Shown: one piece after another, positions 20,270 to 30,282 of the stretch
Layout: each line of letters starts with the position of its first letter
Position numbering within the stretch: the stretch's first letter is position 1
NCBI RefSeq assembly: GCF_001908275.1
Contig: NZ_CP018620.1
Span: 868,001-932,000 of the forward strand
Length of the DNA: 64,000 nt
Reading direction: 5' to 3'
Origin: Paenibacillus xylanexedens
Lineage (GTDB): Bacteria; Bacillota; Bacilli; Paenibacillales; Paenibacillaceae
Translations under genes and position numbers: made by a program
Notes under the pieces: generated by a model
The model's database searches: none
Seen by the model: only the letters and a program-made list of their open reading frames with translations
Told to the model about the DNA's origin: nothing

Positions 20270-21166
20270 ATGACCACATACTTGAAGAGATACTGGCAAC
20301 TGTATGCGCTAATTTCACTACCCCTTATTTATTTTATCATTTTCCGATACGGACCAATGTACGGTGTGCAGATCGCTTTTAAAGACTTTAACCTGTTTCA
20401 AGGTATTAACGGTAGTGAATGGATCGGTTTTGATGCTTTTCGCGAGGTATTTGCAATGCCGGACTTCTACACTACGCTACGTAACACATTTATGCTGAAT
20501 TTTCTTGATCTGATCGTTTCATTCCCTGCTCCAATCATTCTGGCCATTATGCTCTATGAGGTAAGGTTTAAATGGTTTAAGAAAATTTCACAGACCATTT
20601 TGTACATTCCTCACTTTATCTCCTGGGTTATCATCGGGGGAATTGTATACCAATTGTTTGGTAATCAATCCGGTATGGTAAACGGTATTCTGGAAAGTAT
20701 GGGCCTAAATTCAATTCCGTTTTTGACAGAGAAAAACCCTTGGCTTGTTACTTACCTGTTCACAGGTGTGTGGCAAAGTGCTGGGTGGGGAACCATTCTA
20801 TATCTGGCTGCATTGACCGGCGTTAACAAGGAATTGTTCGAAGCAGCTGAGATTGATGGTGCAACGCGGCTGAAGAGAATCTGGCATATTACACTGCCAA
20901 GTATTAAACCAACCATTGTAACCTTGCTTATCCTTAATCTCGGAAATATGGTCAGCATCGGTTTTGACCGGCCTTATGTTATTGGTAATACGGCTGTTCG
21001 TGAATATTCCGATGTACTCAGTACCTTTGTATACAGAATGGGTATACAGTCTGGACAGTATACACTTGCAACGGTTGTCGGCTTATTCCAGGCTGTTGTC
21101 GGATTGATCTTTGTACTCGGCTCAAACTATATCTCGAAGAAAACAACCGGTGAAGGAATACTATAA
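20270..21166 (+). CDS. ABC importer permease (LplB-like)
   Basis: A membrane permease of the carbohydrate uptake-1 type, 298 residues with about six helices. The cytoplasmic EAA loop EAAEIDGATRLKRIWHITLP, which docks on the ATPase, is at about 202-221. A GAGGAGGAG ribosome site precedes it. It pairs with the permease at 21242. No ATPase gene is present in this operon. Confidence 0.9.
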   Translation: MTTYLKRYWQLYALISLPLIYFIIFRYGPMYGVQIAFKDFNLFQGINGSEWIGFDAFREVFAMPDFYTTLRNTFMLNFLDLIVSFPAPIILAIMLYEVRFKWFKKISQTILYIPHFISWVIIGGIVYQLFGNQSGMVNGILESMGLNSIPFLTEKNPWLVTYLFTGVWQSAGWGTILYLAALTGVNKELFEAAEIDGATRLKRIWHITLPSIKPTIVTLLILNLGNMVSIGFDRPYVIGNTAVREYSDVLSTFVYRMGIQSGQYTLATVVGLFQAVVGLIFVLGSNYISKKTTGEGIL

Positions 21167-21241
21167 TTTTAGGAAAATAATGAAATTTGTTACATTTGGT
21201 TTGTTGAACGTATAGACCATCAGTAAAGGAGTTGTGCGCAG

Positions 21242-22114
21242 ATGAGTGACCGCACCTCGAACCGGATTTTTGATATTGTCAATGTCTCCTTTATCACCTT
21301 ATTTGTTATATTCTGTCTTGCTCCGTTTCTGCACACGATTGCGATATCGCTAAGTTCGAACCGGGCCATTACATCAGGTGAAGTAACCATCTTCCCAAAG
21401 GAATTTAACTGGGATGCATATGGGCAAGTATTTTCGGATCATTCCATGATCTATTCACTAGGCTTCACCACGGTTCTTACGATAGCTACGACAGCGCTGT
21501 GCATGTTGTTTACCATTGCTGCAGCGTACCCGCTCACGAAGAAAAAATTAAAAGGTCGCAAAATGTTTATGTACGTCATCATAATCACCATGTTCTTCAG
21601 CGGAGGGATTATTCCCGAATATTTGCTGATTCGTGACCTGCATTTGCTGAATTCCGTTTGGGCTTTGATTCTACCAGGATTAGTGAGTCCGTTTAACTTG
21701 ATTATCCTGATCTCCTTCTTCCGTGGGATACCGGAGAGCTTAGAAGAATCGGCTGAGATCGACGGAAGCTCACATGTACACACGCTCTTTAAAATTATTC
21801 TGCCATTATCCATGCCAGTAATCGCTACACTCAGTTTGTTCTATGCGGTTGGGCGCTGGAATGGTTTTCAGGATTCCCTGATGTACATCACGGATCCGAA
21901 GCTATATCCACTTCAACTAAAGCTCTATCAAATGGTACAGAACAACATGGTTAGTGAGCTTACATTAATGGAAGGTGCCAACCGGACCAGATTAACTCCA
22001 GAGAGTCTTAAGGCTGCAACGGTCGTGTTCGCAACAGTACCTATCCTACTGGTATATCCATGGTTGCAAAAGTATTTCGTCAGCGGTGCGATGCTGGGAG
22101 CGGTTAAAGGATAA
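21242..22114 (+). CDS. ABC importer permease (LplC-like)
   Basis: The second permease of the importer, 290 residues with about six helices. Its EAA-type loop is EESAEIDGSSHVHTLFKIIL at about 165-184. AAAGGAG precedes the ATG. With the LplB-like partner it would form the translocation pore. The ATPase at 1471 is a plausible shared partner, since none is encoded here. Confidence 0.9.
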   Translation: MSDRTSNRIFDIVNVSFITLFVIFCLAPFLHTIAISLSSNRAITSGEVTIFPKEFNWDAYGQVFSDHSMIYSLGFTTVLTIATTALCMLFTIAAAYPLTKKKLKGRKMFMYVIIITMFFSGGIIPEYLLIRDLHLLNSVWALILPGLVSPFNLIILISFFRGIPESLEESAEIDGSSHVHTLFKIILPLSMPVIATLSLFYAVGRWNGFQDSLMYITDPKLYPLQLKLYQMVQNNMVSELTLMEGANRTRLTPESLKAATVVFATVPILLVYPWLQKYFVSGAMLGAVKG

Positions 22115-22167
22115 TTTTGGGTGATCCCCGTACACACAAGAACTGATATCAGGGGAAGGAGAAGGAA

Positions 22168-23124
22168 ATGAATATGCAGGGAGAAGACAAGGGCGAATAC
22201 TCATTCTCGACATGTTGGAACATCAGGAAACATCCCATAGGGGAAGATATGATTCGGGAGATTGCGGATCTCGGCTTTCGTCGGGTGGAGCTCAATTATA
22301 ATGTGACGAAGGAGATGCTCACGACGATTGAGCCCATGATTGAGCGTGGAGAGATCGGAATTTCTAGTGTCCACAACACTTTTCCACATGACCCTGATCC
22401 AGACTACGGTACGGATTCCATCTTGCTCGGCTTCGAAGATGAAGTGAAACGTAAGCGGGCGATCGAATTGCTGGTAGAGTCGGCTGAATATGCCCAACGT
22501 TATGGTGGAGAAGCAGTTGTTGTACACCCGGGAGAGGTACCTTTTCCTGAGGATATCAGCAAAGACCTTGGAAAGATCTATAACGAGGAAGGCCCGGATT
22601 CACCGAAGTATCGGAGCAAATGGGCTGAATTGATGGAGCGGCGGGAAGCCCTCAGTTCAGGGTATGTGGAGAAAATTATCGCCAGTCTGGATGAGGTATG
22701 CAATCGGGCGGCAGCTAAAGGTCTGGATGTTCGTTTTGGCATCGAGACGAGATCCCGACCACAACAGATTCCTACCCTTGCCGAAGCCAAGACCATCATC
22801 AGGGCCCTCAAAGGGGCTCCGGTTGGTATCTGGTACGATACCGGTCATGCCATCATGATGGACCGAATGGGCCTTTATGACAGTGTGGGAGAAATGCAAG
22901 GCCTGATGGATGATATCGTAGGGGTCCATATCCATGAGACACTTGGTCTCTCGGATCACTGGTGCCCGTATGTACACAGTAAAGATATGAACTTCTATGA
23001 TGCCTATCTGCCGATGATTCGCCGGGCACAGGTGAAGGTGTATGAGTTGAAGTCTGCCTGTAAGGCAGAAGAGATTCATGAGAGTCATGACTTGCTAATG
23101 AAGAAGCTTGGAGTGACAGAGTAG
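22168..23124 (+). CDS. Sugar phosphate isomerase/epimerase-like TIM barrel protein
   Basis: A 318-residue protein of the xylose-isomerase-like/AP endonuclease 2 superfamily. Visible metal-site type segments are VVHPGEVPFPED, IETRSRPQQIPT, IWYDTGHAIM and VGVHIHETLG, placed in order through the barrel. Relatives isomerise or epimerise keto sugars or inositol derivatives, but the substrate here is not known. AGGGGAAGGAGAAGG precedes the ATG. It follows the importer by 53 bases, so it probably processes the imported compound. Confidence 0.8.
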   Translation: MNMQGEDKGEYSFSTCWNIRKHPIGEDMIREIADLGFRRVELNYNVTKEMLTTIEPMIERGEIGISSVHNTFPHDPDPDYGTDSILLGFEDEVKRKRAIELLVESAEYAQRYGGEAVVVHPGEVPFPEDISKDLGKIYNEEGPDSPKYRSKWAELMERREALSSGYVEKIIASLDEVCNRAAAKGLDVRFGIETRSRPQQIPTLAEAKTIIRALKGAPVGIWYDTGHAIMMDRMGLYDSVGEMQGLMDDIVGVHIHETLGLSDHWCPYVHSKDMNFYDAYLPMIRRAQVKVYELKSACKAEEIHESHDLLMKKLGVTE

Positions 23125-23380
23125 GCACGGTGATGTGAGAACAGTTTGCATGTTCACAGTATGTGTTTAATGACTGTTTCCTCAGTGACGGTGACCCATA
23201 AATAATGTAGTAAAACAAGCACAGATTTTCTAACGACTTTTGTAGAAATATGATATATAACTGACGAGAAAAATGAACTCACCTACGGGCGGTATGAGTA
23301 GGCTTCCGGTCTGAATTGAAGGCACTGAAGCAACATACTCCGCACATCGGGAGAATGCATTGGTATGGAGGGGACTGCAC

Positions 23381-25132
23381 ATGTACAAACAACTGGTGGA
23401 CAGTAATGACAGAGCGGTAGAAAGAGGAATATCCCGGCAGATGCTTGACTCGGAAAGCCGTTACTATGGAGGGACAATTGATCCCTTCACAGGTGTTGCC
23501 TGGGTCAACCATACGACTGGAACGCCCACGGATATGTGTTACTGGGGAGCTGCGCTCTCCAATCCGGACTCTATCTATTACCGGGATGAATCGTTGTTAA
23601 ATCGACTGCTGTTAGCTACGGAATTTGTACTCCGCTTCCAGCATGAAGATGGTTCAATATCGCCTGGCTGGACCAATTACCATTCCCCTCCGGATACTGC
23701 ATTTGTCGTTGTAGGGTATTCACAGTTGTATCAGCTTCTTCAGCAGCAAGAATGGGAGCCGCTTCAACCCGTATTAAACAATATGAGGCTGTTTCTGGAA
23801 CGTACAATCCCAACCATGCTTACGGGAGGTTGTCATACGCCTAATCATCGCTGGGTGCTATGCGCGGCGCTTGGTTTCCTGCATGAAATATTTGATCTGG
23901 AGGAAGCTGTGCAGCGCGCAGAGCAGTGGATGGATGAAGGCATGGATATTACACCCGATGGGGAGTGGACAGAACGGAGCAATGGGATATACAGCGCAGT
24001 TAGCGACATCATGTTAATTCATGCTGCGCGCCTGCTCAATCGTCCTGAATTGCTGGAACCAGTGAGGCTCAATCTCCGCATGATGGTGTATCTGGTCCAT
24101 CCTACGGGTGAAATTGTTACGGATTATTCAGGGCGACAGGATCTGGGCAGTGTTCATGATCTGTCACCTTATTATCTGCCTTATGCCATTTTGGCTCGGC
24201 TGGACGGTGATCCACTCTTAGCCGGTATGGCAGCCTGGGCTGGAGATACATTGACAGATCCGGGAGTATGTTCGGTGAATACGCTCATTCGATTAATGCT
24301 TGAGCCGGAGCTTCAACAGACCAATGACACACGTGATGCATTACCAGAACAGTATGAGGTCATGCTGAATGAACATTTTGTACGGGGAGAATATCTGGAG
24401 CAGATGGACGCAGTAGGGCATCACGGTCGTATTTCGCACAGTCGGATGCATACGGATTTTGGTGCTCCGGTAGCCCGAATTCGGGATGGCGCTACAAGTG
24501 TGACTGTGATGACAGAAGTTCCTTCTTTCTTCGCTCTTCGTCATGGCAAGGTGCGCCTGCTGGCCGTGCAACTGGCCTCTTACTTTAATCCAGGGTATGT
24601 ACCTATGCAGCAAATGACGAGGCTGTCCGAAGGGTATCGACTAACTGGTGAGCAGAAAAAAGGTTACTACGGCCCAATCCCTGCAAACATGCTGCCAGAA
24701 TCGGCTGCATCAGATATAAGTCCATGGTATTTGTTACCTCATCAGAGTCGTCAGCTTACTCATGAGCAGACATTCCGTGTAGGAGCAGAATTACAGCCAA
24801 CGGAAAACGGATGGAACATGCATCTATCTGGACAGGAACCGGAGGACATTATGATGCAGTTATCCTTTGTATTCGGAAGCGAAGGTGAGCTGACCTGTGA
24901 GGACGCGATTGAAACGAGTGAGGGTCACTATTTGTGGAAAAGCGGTACATTACGCTATACCTGCGGAGAAGACTGGCTGGAGATCACCGGGGGCGAGCTG
25001 GGGCATCTGGCGGCAACGGTACGTGAGGCAAAACTGCCGGACAAGTGTAAGGTTGTGCTGGTCAATTTCATGACGCCGTTTGATAAAACCATTCAAATTT
25101 CACTTTCTCCTTCGATGGCGTCGAAGATCTAG
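23381..25132 (+). CDS. Large cytoplasmic enzyme of unknown specificity, possibly a polysaccharide lyase or hydrolase
   Basis: A 583-residue protein with no signal peptide. The first about 330 residues look mainly helical, with aromatic and acidic repeats typical of an alpha/alpha toroid (for example HEDGSISPGWTNYHSPPD, GGCHTPNHRWVLCAALGFL). The last about 200 residues look beta-rich. This two-part shape recalls heparinase/alginate-lyase-like enzymes and some family-88-like hydrolases, but I do not recognise a diagnostic motif. ATG 23381 follows GGAGGGG. The terminator right after it closes the sugar locus, so it probably acts on an imported oligosaccharide. Confidence 0.55.
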   Translation: MYKQLVDSNDRAVERGISRQMLDSESRYYGGTIDPFTGVAWVNHTTGTPTDMCYWGAALSNPDSIYYRDESLLNRLLLATEFVLRFQHEDGSISPGWTNYHSPPDTAFVVVGYSQLYQLLQQQEWEPLQPVLNNMRLFLERTIPTMLTGGCHTPNHRWVLCAALGFLHEIFDLEEAVQRAEQWMDEGMDITPDGEWTERSNGIYSAVSDIMLIHAARLLNRPELLEPVRLNLRMMVYLVHPTGEIVTDYSGRQDLGSVHDLSPYYLPYAILARLDGDPLLAGMAAWAGDTLTDPGVCSVNTLIRLMLEPELQQTNDTRDALPEQYEVMLNEHFVRGEYLEQMDAVGHHGRISHSRMHTDFGAPVARIRDGATSVTVMTEVPSFFALRHGKVRLLAVQLASYFNPGYVPMQQMTRLSEGYRLTGEQKKGYYGPIPANMLPESAASDISPWYLLPHQSRQLTHEQTFRVGAELQPTENGWNMHLSGQEPEDIMMQLSFVFGSEGELTCEDAIETSEGHYLWKSGTLRYTCGEDWLEITGGELGHLAATVREAKLPDKCKVVLVNFMTPFDKTIQISLSPSMASKI

Positions 25133-25161
25133 ATTTATTAGATATTTAAGCCATAATAGTT

Positions 25162-25197
25162 AGAAGACCGAGCCCAAATGCTTGGTCTTCTTTTTTT
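25162..25197 (+). terminator. Intrinsic terminator closing the sugar locus
   Basis: A 12-bp stem AGAAGACCGAGC/GCTTGGTCTTCT (25162-25173 with 25180-25191) is followed by T7. Confidence 0.93.
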
Positions 25198-25278
25198 ACG
25201 AATGACGAATGACTGCAATTAACGTTCTAAAATGATATTCCCACTGTCCAGCTCAGTCCAGTAATGTATGAACTATTA

Positions 25279-25731
25279 TCATTTCAGTTGCTCTACCGCA
25301 GTTTCGATTGGTTTAGTGAACAGAGGATCATCTTTGGTTTTGCTCCAGTAAACGATAAGAACATTTCCTTTCTCATATAGAAAAGGGAATGTTGTAAACT
25401 GGGCGCTTTCCATGTGTTTATTGAATTCTTTTGTCCCGTTGATGCGATCCTTTTCAGAATTGAAAATATAAAAATGTATAAATTCAGGGCTATAGGGTTC
25501 TTCTTCCACGGGCACTTCAACGGAGTACACCTCAGGTACAACATCATCTAATTTCAAAGGATACCCGGTTATACCAAAGGACACTAAATCCAGTTCTTGA
25601 GACTCGAGCGCTCTCAGTACATCCTCTAATGTGAACTTATTTTCTATGTTTTCTATATCTTTTGAACATCCATTCAAAGCAAACAAGCATATTAAGATGA
25701 ATATAAGTGGTTTTATCTTCGAGATCGTCAA
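25279..25731 (-). CDS. Small lipoprotein of unknown function
   Basis: A 150-residue protein on the reverse strand, against the direction of its neighbours. The signal peptide ends in lipobox ALNGC (Cys at about 22), so the mature protein is anchored outside the cell. The mature part is about 125 residues, acidic in the middle, without a motif I know. The start is TTG, supported by AAGGGGATG upstream. The AT-rich sequence and isolated position suggest an accessory gene. Confidence 0.7.
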   Translation of the reverse strand: MTISKIKPLIFILICLFALNGCSKDIENIENKFTLEDVLRALESQELDLVSFGITGYPLKLDDVVPEVYSVEVPVEEEPYSPEFIHFYIFNSEKDRINGTKEFNKHMESAQFTTFPFLYEKGNVLIVYWSKTKDDPLFTKPIETAVEQLK

Positions 25732-26113
25732 TATAACATCCCCTTAAAATATTTATTTTTTATTACATACGCGAAAAAGAGGCTGACCGTCAGAGCTAAT
25801 ATACGTTGTTTGATTTTTAATGGAGATAAACCACTAAAAAGGACAATAAGGATAATAATACCATAGACTACACTCGTATTATTATAACCGGACCGAATCC
25901 ATTAGACGCCGCGTAAGCGACAAGAATAGACTAATGCAATACTGCAAAGAGAGCTGTGGCAAGTGAGTGTAGGAGTCTCTAGATAAACATGGTTTTCCTT
26001 TGAATAAACAATGCTCCAAGGTGATAGGTTTCCGCAAAATGGAATATCATCTTCTTTTGCATTTTTTTCATAAACGACATGAAACTACATATTGAGAAGT
26101 GGGCCTTAAGATG
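25732..26113. other. AT-rich intergenic region
   Basis: About 380 bases between divergent genes. It must contain the promoter of the lipoprotein gene on the reverse strand. I see no ORF with a ribosome site, no hairpin of note and no repeat. Confidence 0.5.
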
Positions 26114-26122
26114 TGGTATACT
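26114..26122 (+). promoter_or_regulatory. Extended -10 promoter of the TPR protein gene
   Basis: TGG followed by TATACT at 26117-26122 forms an extended -10. TTGAGA at 26092-26097 lies 19 bases upstream as a weak -35. The gene starts about 40 bases further on. Confidence 0.6.
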
Positions 26123-26163
26123 GAAGAGTATGAATGAAATGCAAAGAGGAGGTGCCTTGGAAG

Positions 26164-27897
26164 ATGAAGGGCAAGCTAGTGCGGGCTGAGGGACACCTTG
26201 CCAATATTATACCGATTCACTTGGATGCTTCTTTCTTCTTTGAAAGAGCTGTCCGCTCGCTGGACCGTAATCATGTCGACAAGGCATTAAAATATTTTCG
26301 CAAAGCTGTTGAATACGAACCGGAAAATCCGGTAAATCATTGTAATATGGCGGGTATATTATCGGAGAAGGGGGATTACGAAGCCTCCAATGCCATTCTG
26401 GCTAACGTGCTGGAAGTGGTAGATCCGTCGATGACGGAATGTTATTTTTATATGGCGAACAATTATGCAAATATGGATCGGTTTGAGGAAGCCGAGCAAG
26501 CACTTGTTACCTATCTGGAGGAGGACACCCAAGGTCAGTTCATGACGGAAGCCGAAGAGATGATGGAGCTTCTGTATTATGAGCTGGATCGTCCGACCAA
26601 ACTGAATCGAATCAAATCACGCAAAGGTGTAGTGGAGCACGATCAGGCACGGGAACTGCTGGAAGAAGGGAAATTTGCACAGGCTGCTGAATTGCTCGAA
26701 GGCATGTCTTCTGATTATCCTGATTACTTGGCTGCCCGTAACAATCTGGCACTCGCCTACTATTATATGGGTCTGTTTCCCAAAGCAAAAGAGACTATTG
26801 CCGAAGTGCTTGAACAGGAGCCCGGTAATCTGCATGCACTCTGTAATCTGGCTATTTTCCATCAAAATGAGAACCGGGCTGACCAAGTGCTGCTTCTGAT
26901 CAAAAAATTGCGTGTCATCGTGCCATTCCAGCATGAACAAGTCTACAAACTGGCTACCACGATGGGAATTTTGGGCCAACACGATACGGCTTATGTTCAT
27001 TTCCGTCGTTTGCTCAAGGACGAAGAGACAGCTGCTGATCCGGCACTTGCTCACTATGCAGCAGTGGCGGCTTATAATACAGAACGGTATGATGCTGCTG
27101 AGCGTTTATGGCATCATGTGTCCAAGCTTGATCCGGGTTCCGAAGTATCCCGGTATTATCTGTCAGGTCTTGAGGCTGTAAAACAAGGCGAGCAAGAGCC
27201 AGAGAAGCTAAGTTATCACTATCATCTGCCATTTGATGAGCAGTTCAGACAGTGGGAGAACTATGGTAGTGGCATACCTGAAGAAATGAAAAATGATCCA
27301 CTGATTCGCTCATCGTTCTTCTGGGCATTGCGTCATGGTGATCGGGCAACCAAGCTACAGGTTATTCATGCGCTTGGGATGATCGGTGACTATGAGGTGC
27401 AGCAGGCTCTGCAATCCTTTATTGAAGAGCCTGGAGAAGAACAGGATCTGCTTGAGGCAGCACAAACTGTACTGAACGGATTGAAATCGGCTGAACATGA
27501 GGATCGGAATTCTCAGGTGGTTCGACCCTTTTCTCCTGTAGCTTTGAAGTCTATTGGAAAGGTTCCATCCACATCAGAGCAATCGGACACTGGTTCAACC
27601 TCCCATTGGCAGGCTGTTGTTGATTGTGCGTTACAGATGTCTGAAGCAAAGGCTGAGTTGCAACAAGAGATGGAACGGCTCTGGACGGATTATGTATCCC
27701 GGGTACATCCGGAGGTTCCGGGTACGAAGCAGATTGAGGGTTGGGCTGCGGGACTTGAATATTTGGCAGCGAAGAATCACAGTCGGCCCGTTACCTATCA
27801 AAGCGTTGCTGAGCGGTACGGGATATCGGCATCAACGGTTAGCAAGTATGCTAAACAGATTCATTCGGTTTGTAACAGCAAGCCACCACTAGTATAG
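26164..27897 (+). CDS. TPR-repeat protein (YvcD-like position) with C-terminal helix-turn-helix
   Basis: A 577-residue cytoplasmic protein. Several tetratricopeptide repeats are visible from about residue 20 to 360 (for example the units ALKYFRKAVEYEPENPVNHC and AKETIAEVLEQEPGNLHALC). The last about 90 residues contain a putative helix-turn-helix (QSVAERYGISASTVSKYAKQ). Gene order places it where B. subtilis has the TPR protein gene yvcD before trxB. Start 26164 is chosen for GAGGAGGTG at 26146-26154. TPR domains bind partner proteins; the partner is unknown. Confidence 0.75.
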   Translation: MKGKLVRAEGHLANIIPIHLDASFFFERAVRSLDRNHVDKALKYFRKAVEYEPENPVNHCNMAGILSEKGDYEASNAILANVLEVVDPSMTECYFYMANNYANMDRFEEAEQALVTYLEEDTQGQFMTEAEEMMELLYYELDRPTKLNRIKSRKGVVEHDQARELLEEGKFAQAAELLEGMSSDYPDYLAARNNLALAYYYMGLFPKAKETIAEVLEQEPGNLHALCNLAIFHQNENRADQVLLLIKKLRVIVPFQHEQVYKLATTMGILGQHDTAYVHFRRLLKDEETAADPALAHYAAVAAYNTERYDAAERLWHHVSKLDPGSEVSRYYLSGLEAVKQGEQEPEKLSYHYHLPFDEQFRQWENYGSGIPEEMKNDPLIRSSFFWALRHGDRATKLQVIHALGMIGDYEVQQALQSFIEEPGEEQDLLEAAQTVLNGLKSAEHEDRNSQVVRPFSPVALKSIGKVPSTSEQSDTGSTSHWQAVVDCALQMSEAKAELQQEMERLWTDYVSRVHPEVPGTKQIEGWAAGLEYLAAKNHSRPVTYQSVAERYGISASTVSKYAKQIHSVCNSKPPLV

Positions 27898-28068
27898 AAA
27901 GTTCGCTTCAACTCGTTTTCAGAAAGACATCATCAGGTGAAGGATACAACAACCGGGAAAACGGGTAAACTTAACGAATGGGCCTCGTAAACGCCTGTAG
28001 GATATCATCTTGGCAAGTTCATCGCTAGTACAACACATTCTCACCTTAATTAAGGAGGCTGTATCTAT

Positions 28069-29028
28069 ATGTCTAAATACAGAACGATTGTGATCGGAAC
28101 GGGACCTGCGGGTCTGACAGCAGCGATATATCTGGCTCGTGCTAATCTGAAACCACTGGTTATCGAAGGTCTTCAGCCGGGTGGTCAATTGACGACGACA
28201 ACGGAAGTTGAGAATTTCCCCGGTTTCCCGCAAGGTATCATGGGTCCGGAACTGATGGACAACATGCGTAAGCAAGCTGAACGTTTTGGAGCGGAATTCA
28301 AAAACGGTTGGGTGGAAGAGGTTGATTTCAGCAAACCGCCCTTCAAGGTCAAAGTTGGAGGAATCGGTGAACTGGAAGCTGAATCGATCATTATCTCCAC
28401 AGGTGCTTCCGCTCGTTATCTCGGTATTCCGGGCGAGCAGGAAAATGTGGGACGTGGTGTAAGTACATGCGCGACATGTGACGGCTTCTTCTTCCGAGGC
28501 AAAAAAATCGTGGTCGTGGGCGGTGGAGACTCCGCGATGGAGGAAGCGAGTTTCCTGACTCGTTTTGCAACAGACGTGACATTGGTTCACCGCCGGGATG
28601 AATTACGTGCATCCAAGATTATGCAGGATCGGGCTCGCAGCAATGAAAAGGTGAAGTGGGCGCTGAACCGTACTCCACTCGAGGTCGTACCAGAAGCTTT
28701 GGGTGTCAAAGGGCTGAAAGTGCGCAACAACGAGACGGGGCAGGAAGAGTTGCTTGAAGCAGATGGCGTATTCGTTGCCATTGGTCACACACCGAATACT
28801 GGATTCCTGGGTAATGCGATTGCACTGGACGAACATGGCTATGTTGTCGTTAAACCCGGAACAACGGAGACCAATATTCCAGGTGTATTTGCCTGTGGTG
28901 ATGTTCAGGATACGAAGTATCGTCAAGCCATTACGGCAGCTGGATCAGGATGTATGGCCGCGATGGATTGTGAGAAGTTCCTTGAAGGAAGCATTGTCCA
29001 TGATTGGAGCGAGACGTTGGATAAATAA
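28069..29028 (+). CDS. trxB: Thioredoxin reductase
   Basis: A homodimeric FAD enzyme that passes electrons from NADPH to thioredoxin. The 319-residue protein has the FAD-binding GTGPAGLTAAIYLARA near the N-terminus, the redox-active pair CATC at residues 134-137, the NADPH-binding GGGDSAMEEA, and the second FAD motif ending in FACGDVQD. TAAGGAGG precedes the ATG. It keeps the conserved location between the TPR gene and the rapZ cluster. Confidence 0.96.
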   Translation: MSKYRTIVIGTGPAGLTAAIYLARANLKPLVIEGLQPGGQLTTTTEVENFPGFPQGIMGPELMDNMRKQAERFGAEFKNGWVEEVDFSKPPFKVKVGGIGELEAESIIISTGASARYLGIPGEQENVGRGVSTCATCDGFFFRGKKIVVVGGGDSAMEEASFLTRFATDVTLVHRRDELRASKIMQDRARSNEKVKWALNRTPLEVVPEALGVKGLKVRNNETGQEELLEADGVFVAIGHTPNTGFLGNAIALDEHGYVVVKPGTTETNIPGVFACGDVQDTKYRQAITAAGSGCMAAMDCEKFLEGSIVHDWSETLDK

Positions 29029-29092
29029 GCATTACATGCGTGAGGTTAGGCATATGCTGGGAATAAGAGACAACGGGAAGTCTCATGAAATG

Positions 29093-29120
29093 AGAGAAGC
29101 CGGAAGGCTTCTCTTTTTTT
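29093..29120 (+). terminator. Intrinsic terminator after trxB
   Basis: Stem GAGAAGCC/GGCTTCTC with a GGAA tetraloop (29094-29113) is followed by T7. Confidence 0.92.
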
Positions 29121-29181
29121 GAAACTACAGTGGGCATGAGATCGTATACATATAGGGCATATTAGCTGTGAGGTGAAGATT

Positions 29182-30222
29182 TTGGGGGAAATGATAAAAG
29201 ATTGGTTACAGAATGCGACAGTGAGACGATTTCTGATCCTGCTCTTGTTCTGTTTAATTTTGTTCAGTATGGGGAGTATGCTGCACATGATTCTGCTGTT
29301 GTTCCTGGTGACGTATGTCATGAACAGGTTACAGCATTTCATTACAGGTGGTTTGAATCGGTTGTTTCCAATCAACTATAAAGTTGTGGTCATCCTGCTC
29401 TATATGATTGTGATCGCAGTCATTGTGCTTGGCATTTCCAGATATTCACCACGGATCGTGGATCAGGTCGTCCAGTTGACGAACGAGATTATGAAATTTC
29501 TGGATAGTGCAGACGGTGATAATTTTGCATCCAAAATTGCGGGTTATCTTCAATCCTTCGATATTAAAAATTACACCAATGATGCATTGAAATATATTTT
29601 CGCTTTGAGCAAATGGCTGGAGTTTATTCTGCTCGTCATCATTCTGAGTCTGTTCTTCTTGTTGCAGAAGCAGGAGATATCCAAGTTCACGTCCAAGTTC
29701 AAAACAAGTAAAATTGGATGGTTCTACAATGAAGTTGCTTATCTGGGAGACAAGTTCGTATCTTCTTTTGGTAAAGTCATTGAGGCACAGCTTCTTATTG
29801 CGGTGTTTAATACGGTGCTGACGATACTGGGCTTATGGATTCTGGGTTTCCCGTATCTGTTCGCTCTGACCATTCTGGTGTTCATGCTTAGTCTGGTTCC
29901 CGTTGCGGGGGTTATCATCTCACTTGTACCGCTCTGTCTGATTGGGTATCAGATGGGTGGACTGAAATTAAGCATTATTGTGATCATCATGATTATTGTT
30001 ATTCATGCTTTGGAGACGTACTTCCTGAATCCAAAACTGATGGCACACAAGACCAAATTGCCAATGTTCTACACCTTTATCGTACTAATTCTGTCGCAAC
30101 ACTTCCTGGGGATCTGGGGACTGATCATTGGTATTCCGATCTTTGTCTTCCTGCTCGATATTCTGGATGTGAACAAGATGGAGAAGACGGAAGAGCCGGT
30201 ACGTGTGGAAACGAAGTTATAA
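29182..30222 (+). CDS. AI-2E family membrane transporter
   Basis: An integral membrane protein of about 346 residues with seven to eight hydrophobic segments. The family-typical central soluble stretch (about 70-150) is followed by helices containing LVPVAGVIISLVPLC and a final GLIIGIPIFVFLLDIL. Members move diverse small molecules; the original autoinducer-2 export name does not fix the substrate. TTG 29182 is preferred because GAGGTGA at 29170-29176 is five bases away. GTG 29173 and ATG 29191 are alternatives in the same frame. It sits between trxB and rapZ with its own terminators on both sides. Confidence 0.85.
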   Translation: MGEMIKDWLQNATVRRFLILLLFCLILFSMGSMLHMILLLFLVTYVMNRLQHFITGGLNRLFPINYKVVVILLYMIVIAVIVLGISRYSPRIVDQVVQLTNEIMKFLDSADGDNFASKIAGYLQSFDIKNYTNDALKYIFALSKWLEFILLVIILSLFFLLQKQEISKFTSKFKTSKIGWFYNEVAYLGDKFVSSFGKVIEAQLLIAVFNTVLTILGLWILGFPYLFALTILVFMLSLVPVAGVIISLVPLCLIGYQMGGLKLSIIVIIMIIVIHALETYFLNPKLMAHKTKLPMFYTFIVLILSQHFLGIWGLIIGIPIFVFLLDILDVNKMEKTEEPVRVETKL

Positions 30223-30282
30223 CGTAGAAAAATCAACTGAGTCAGCCCAATTTCTACAATTTCAGATTTTCATAAAAGTAAG

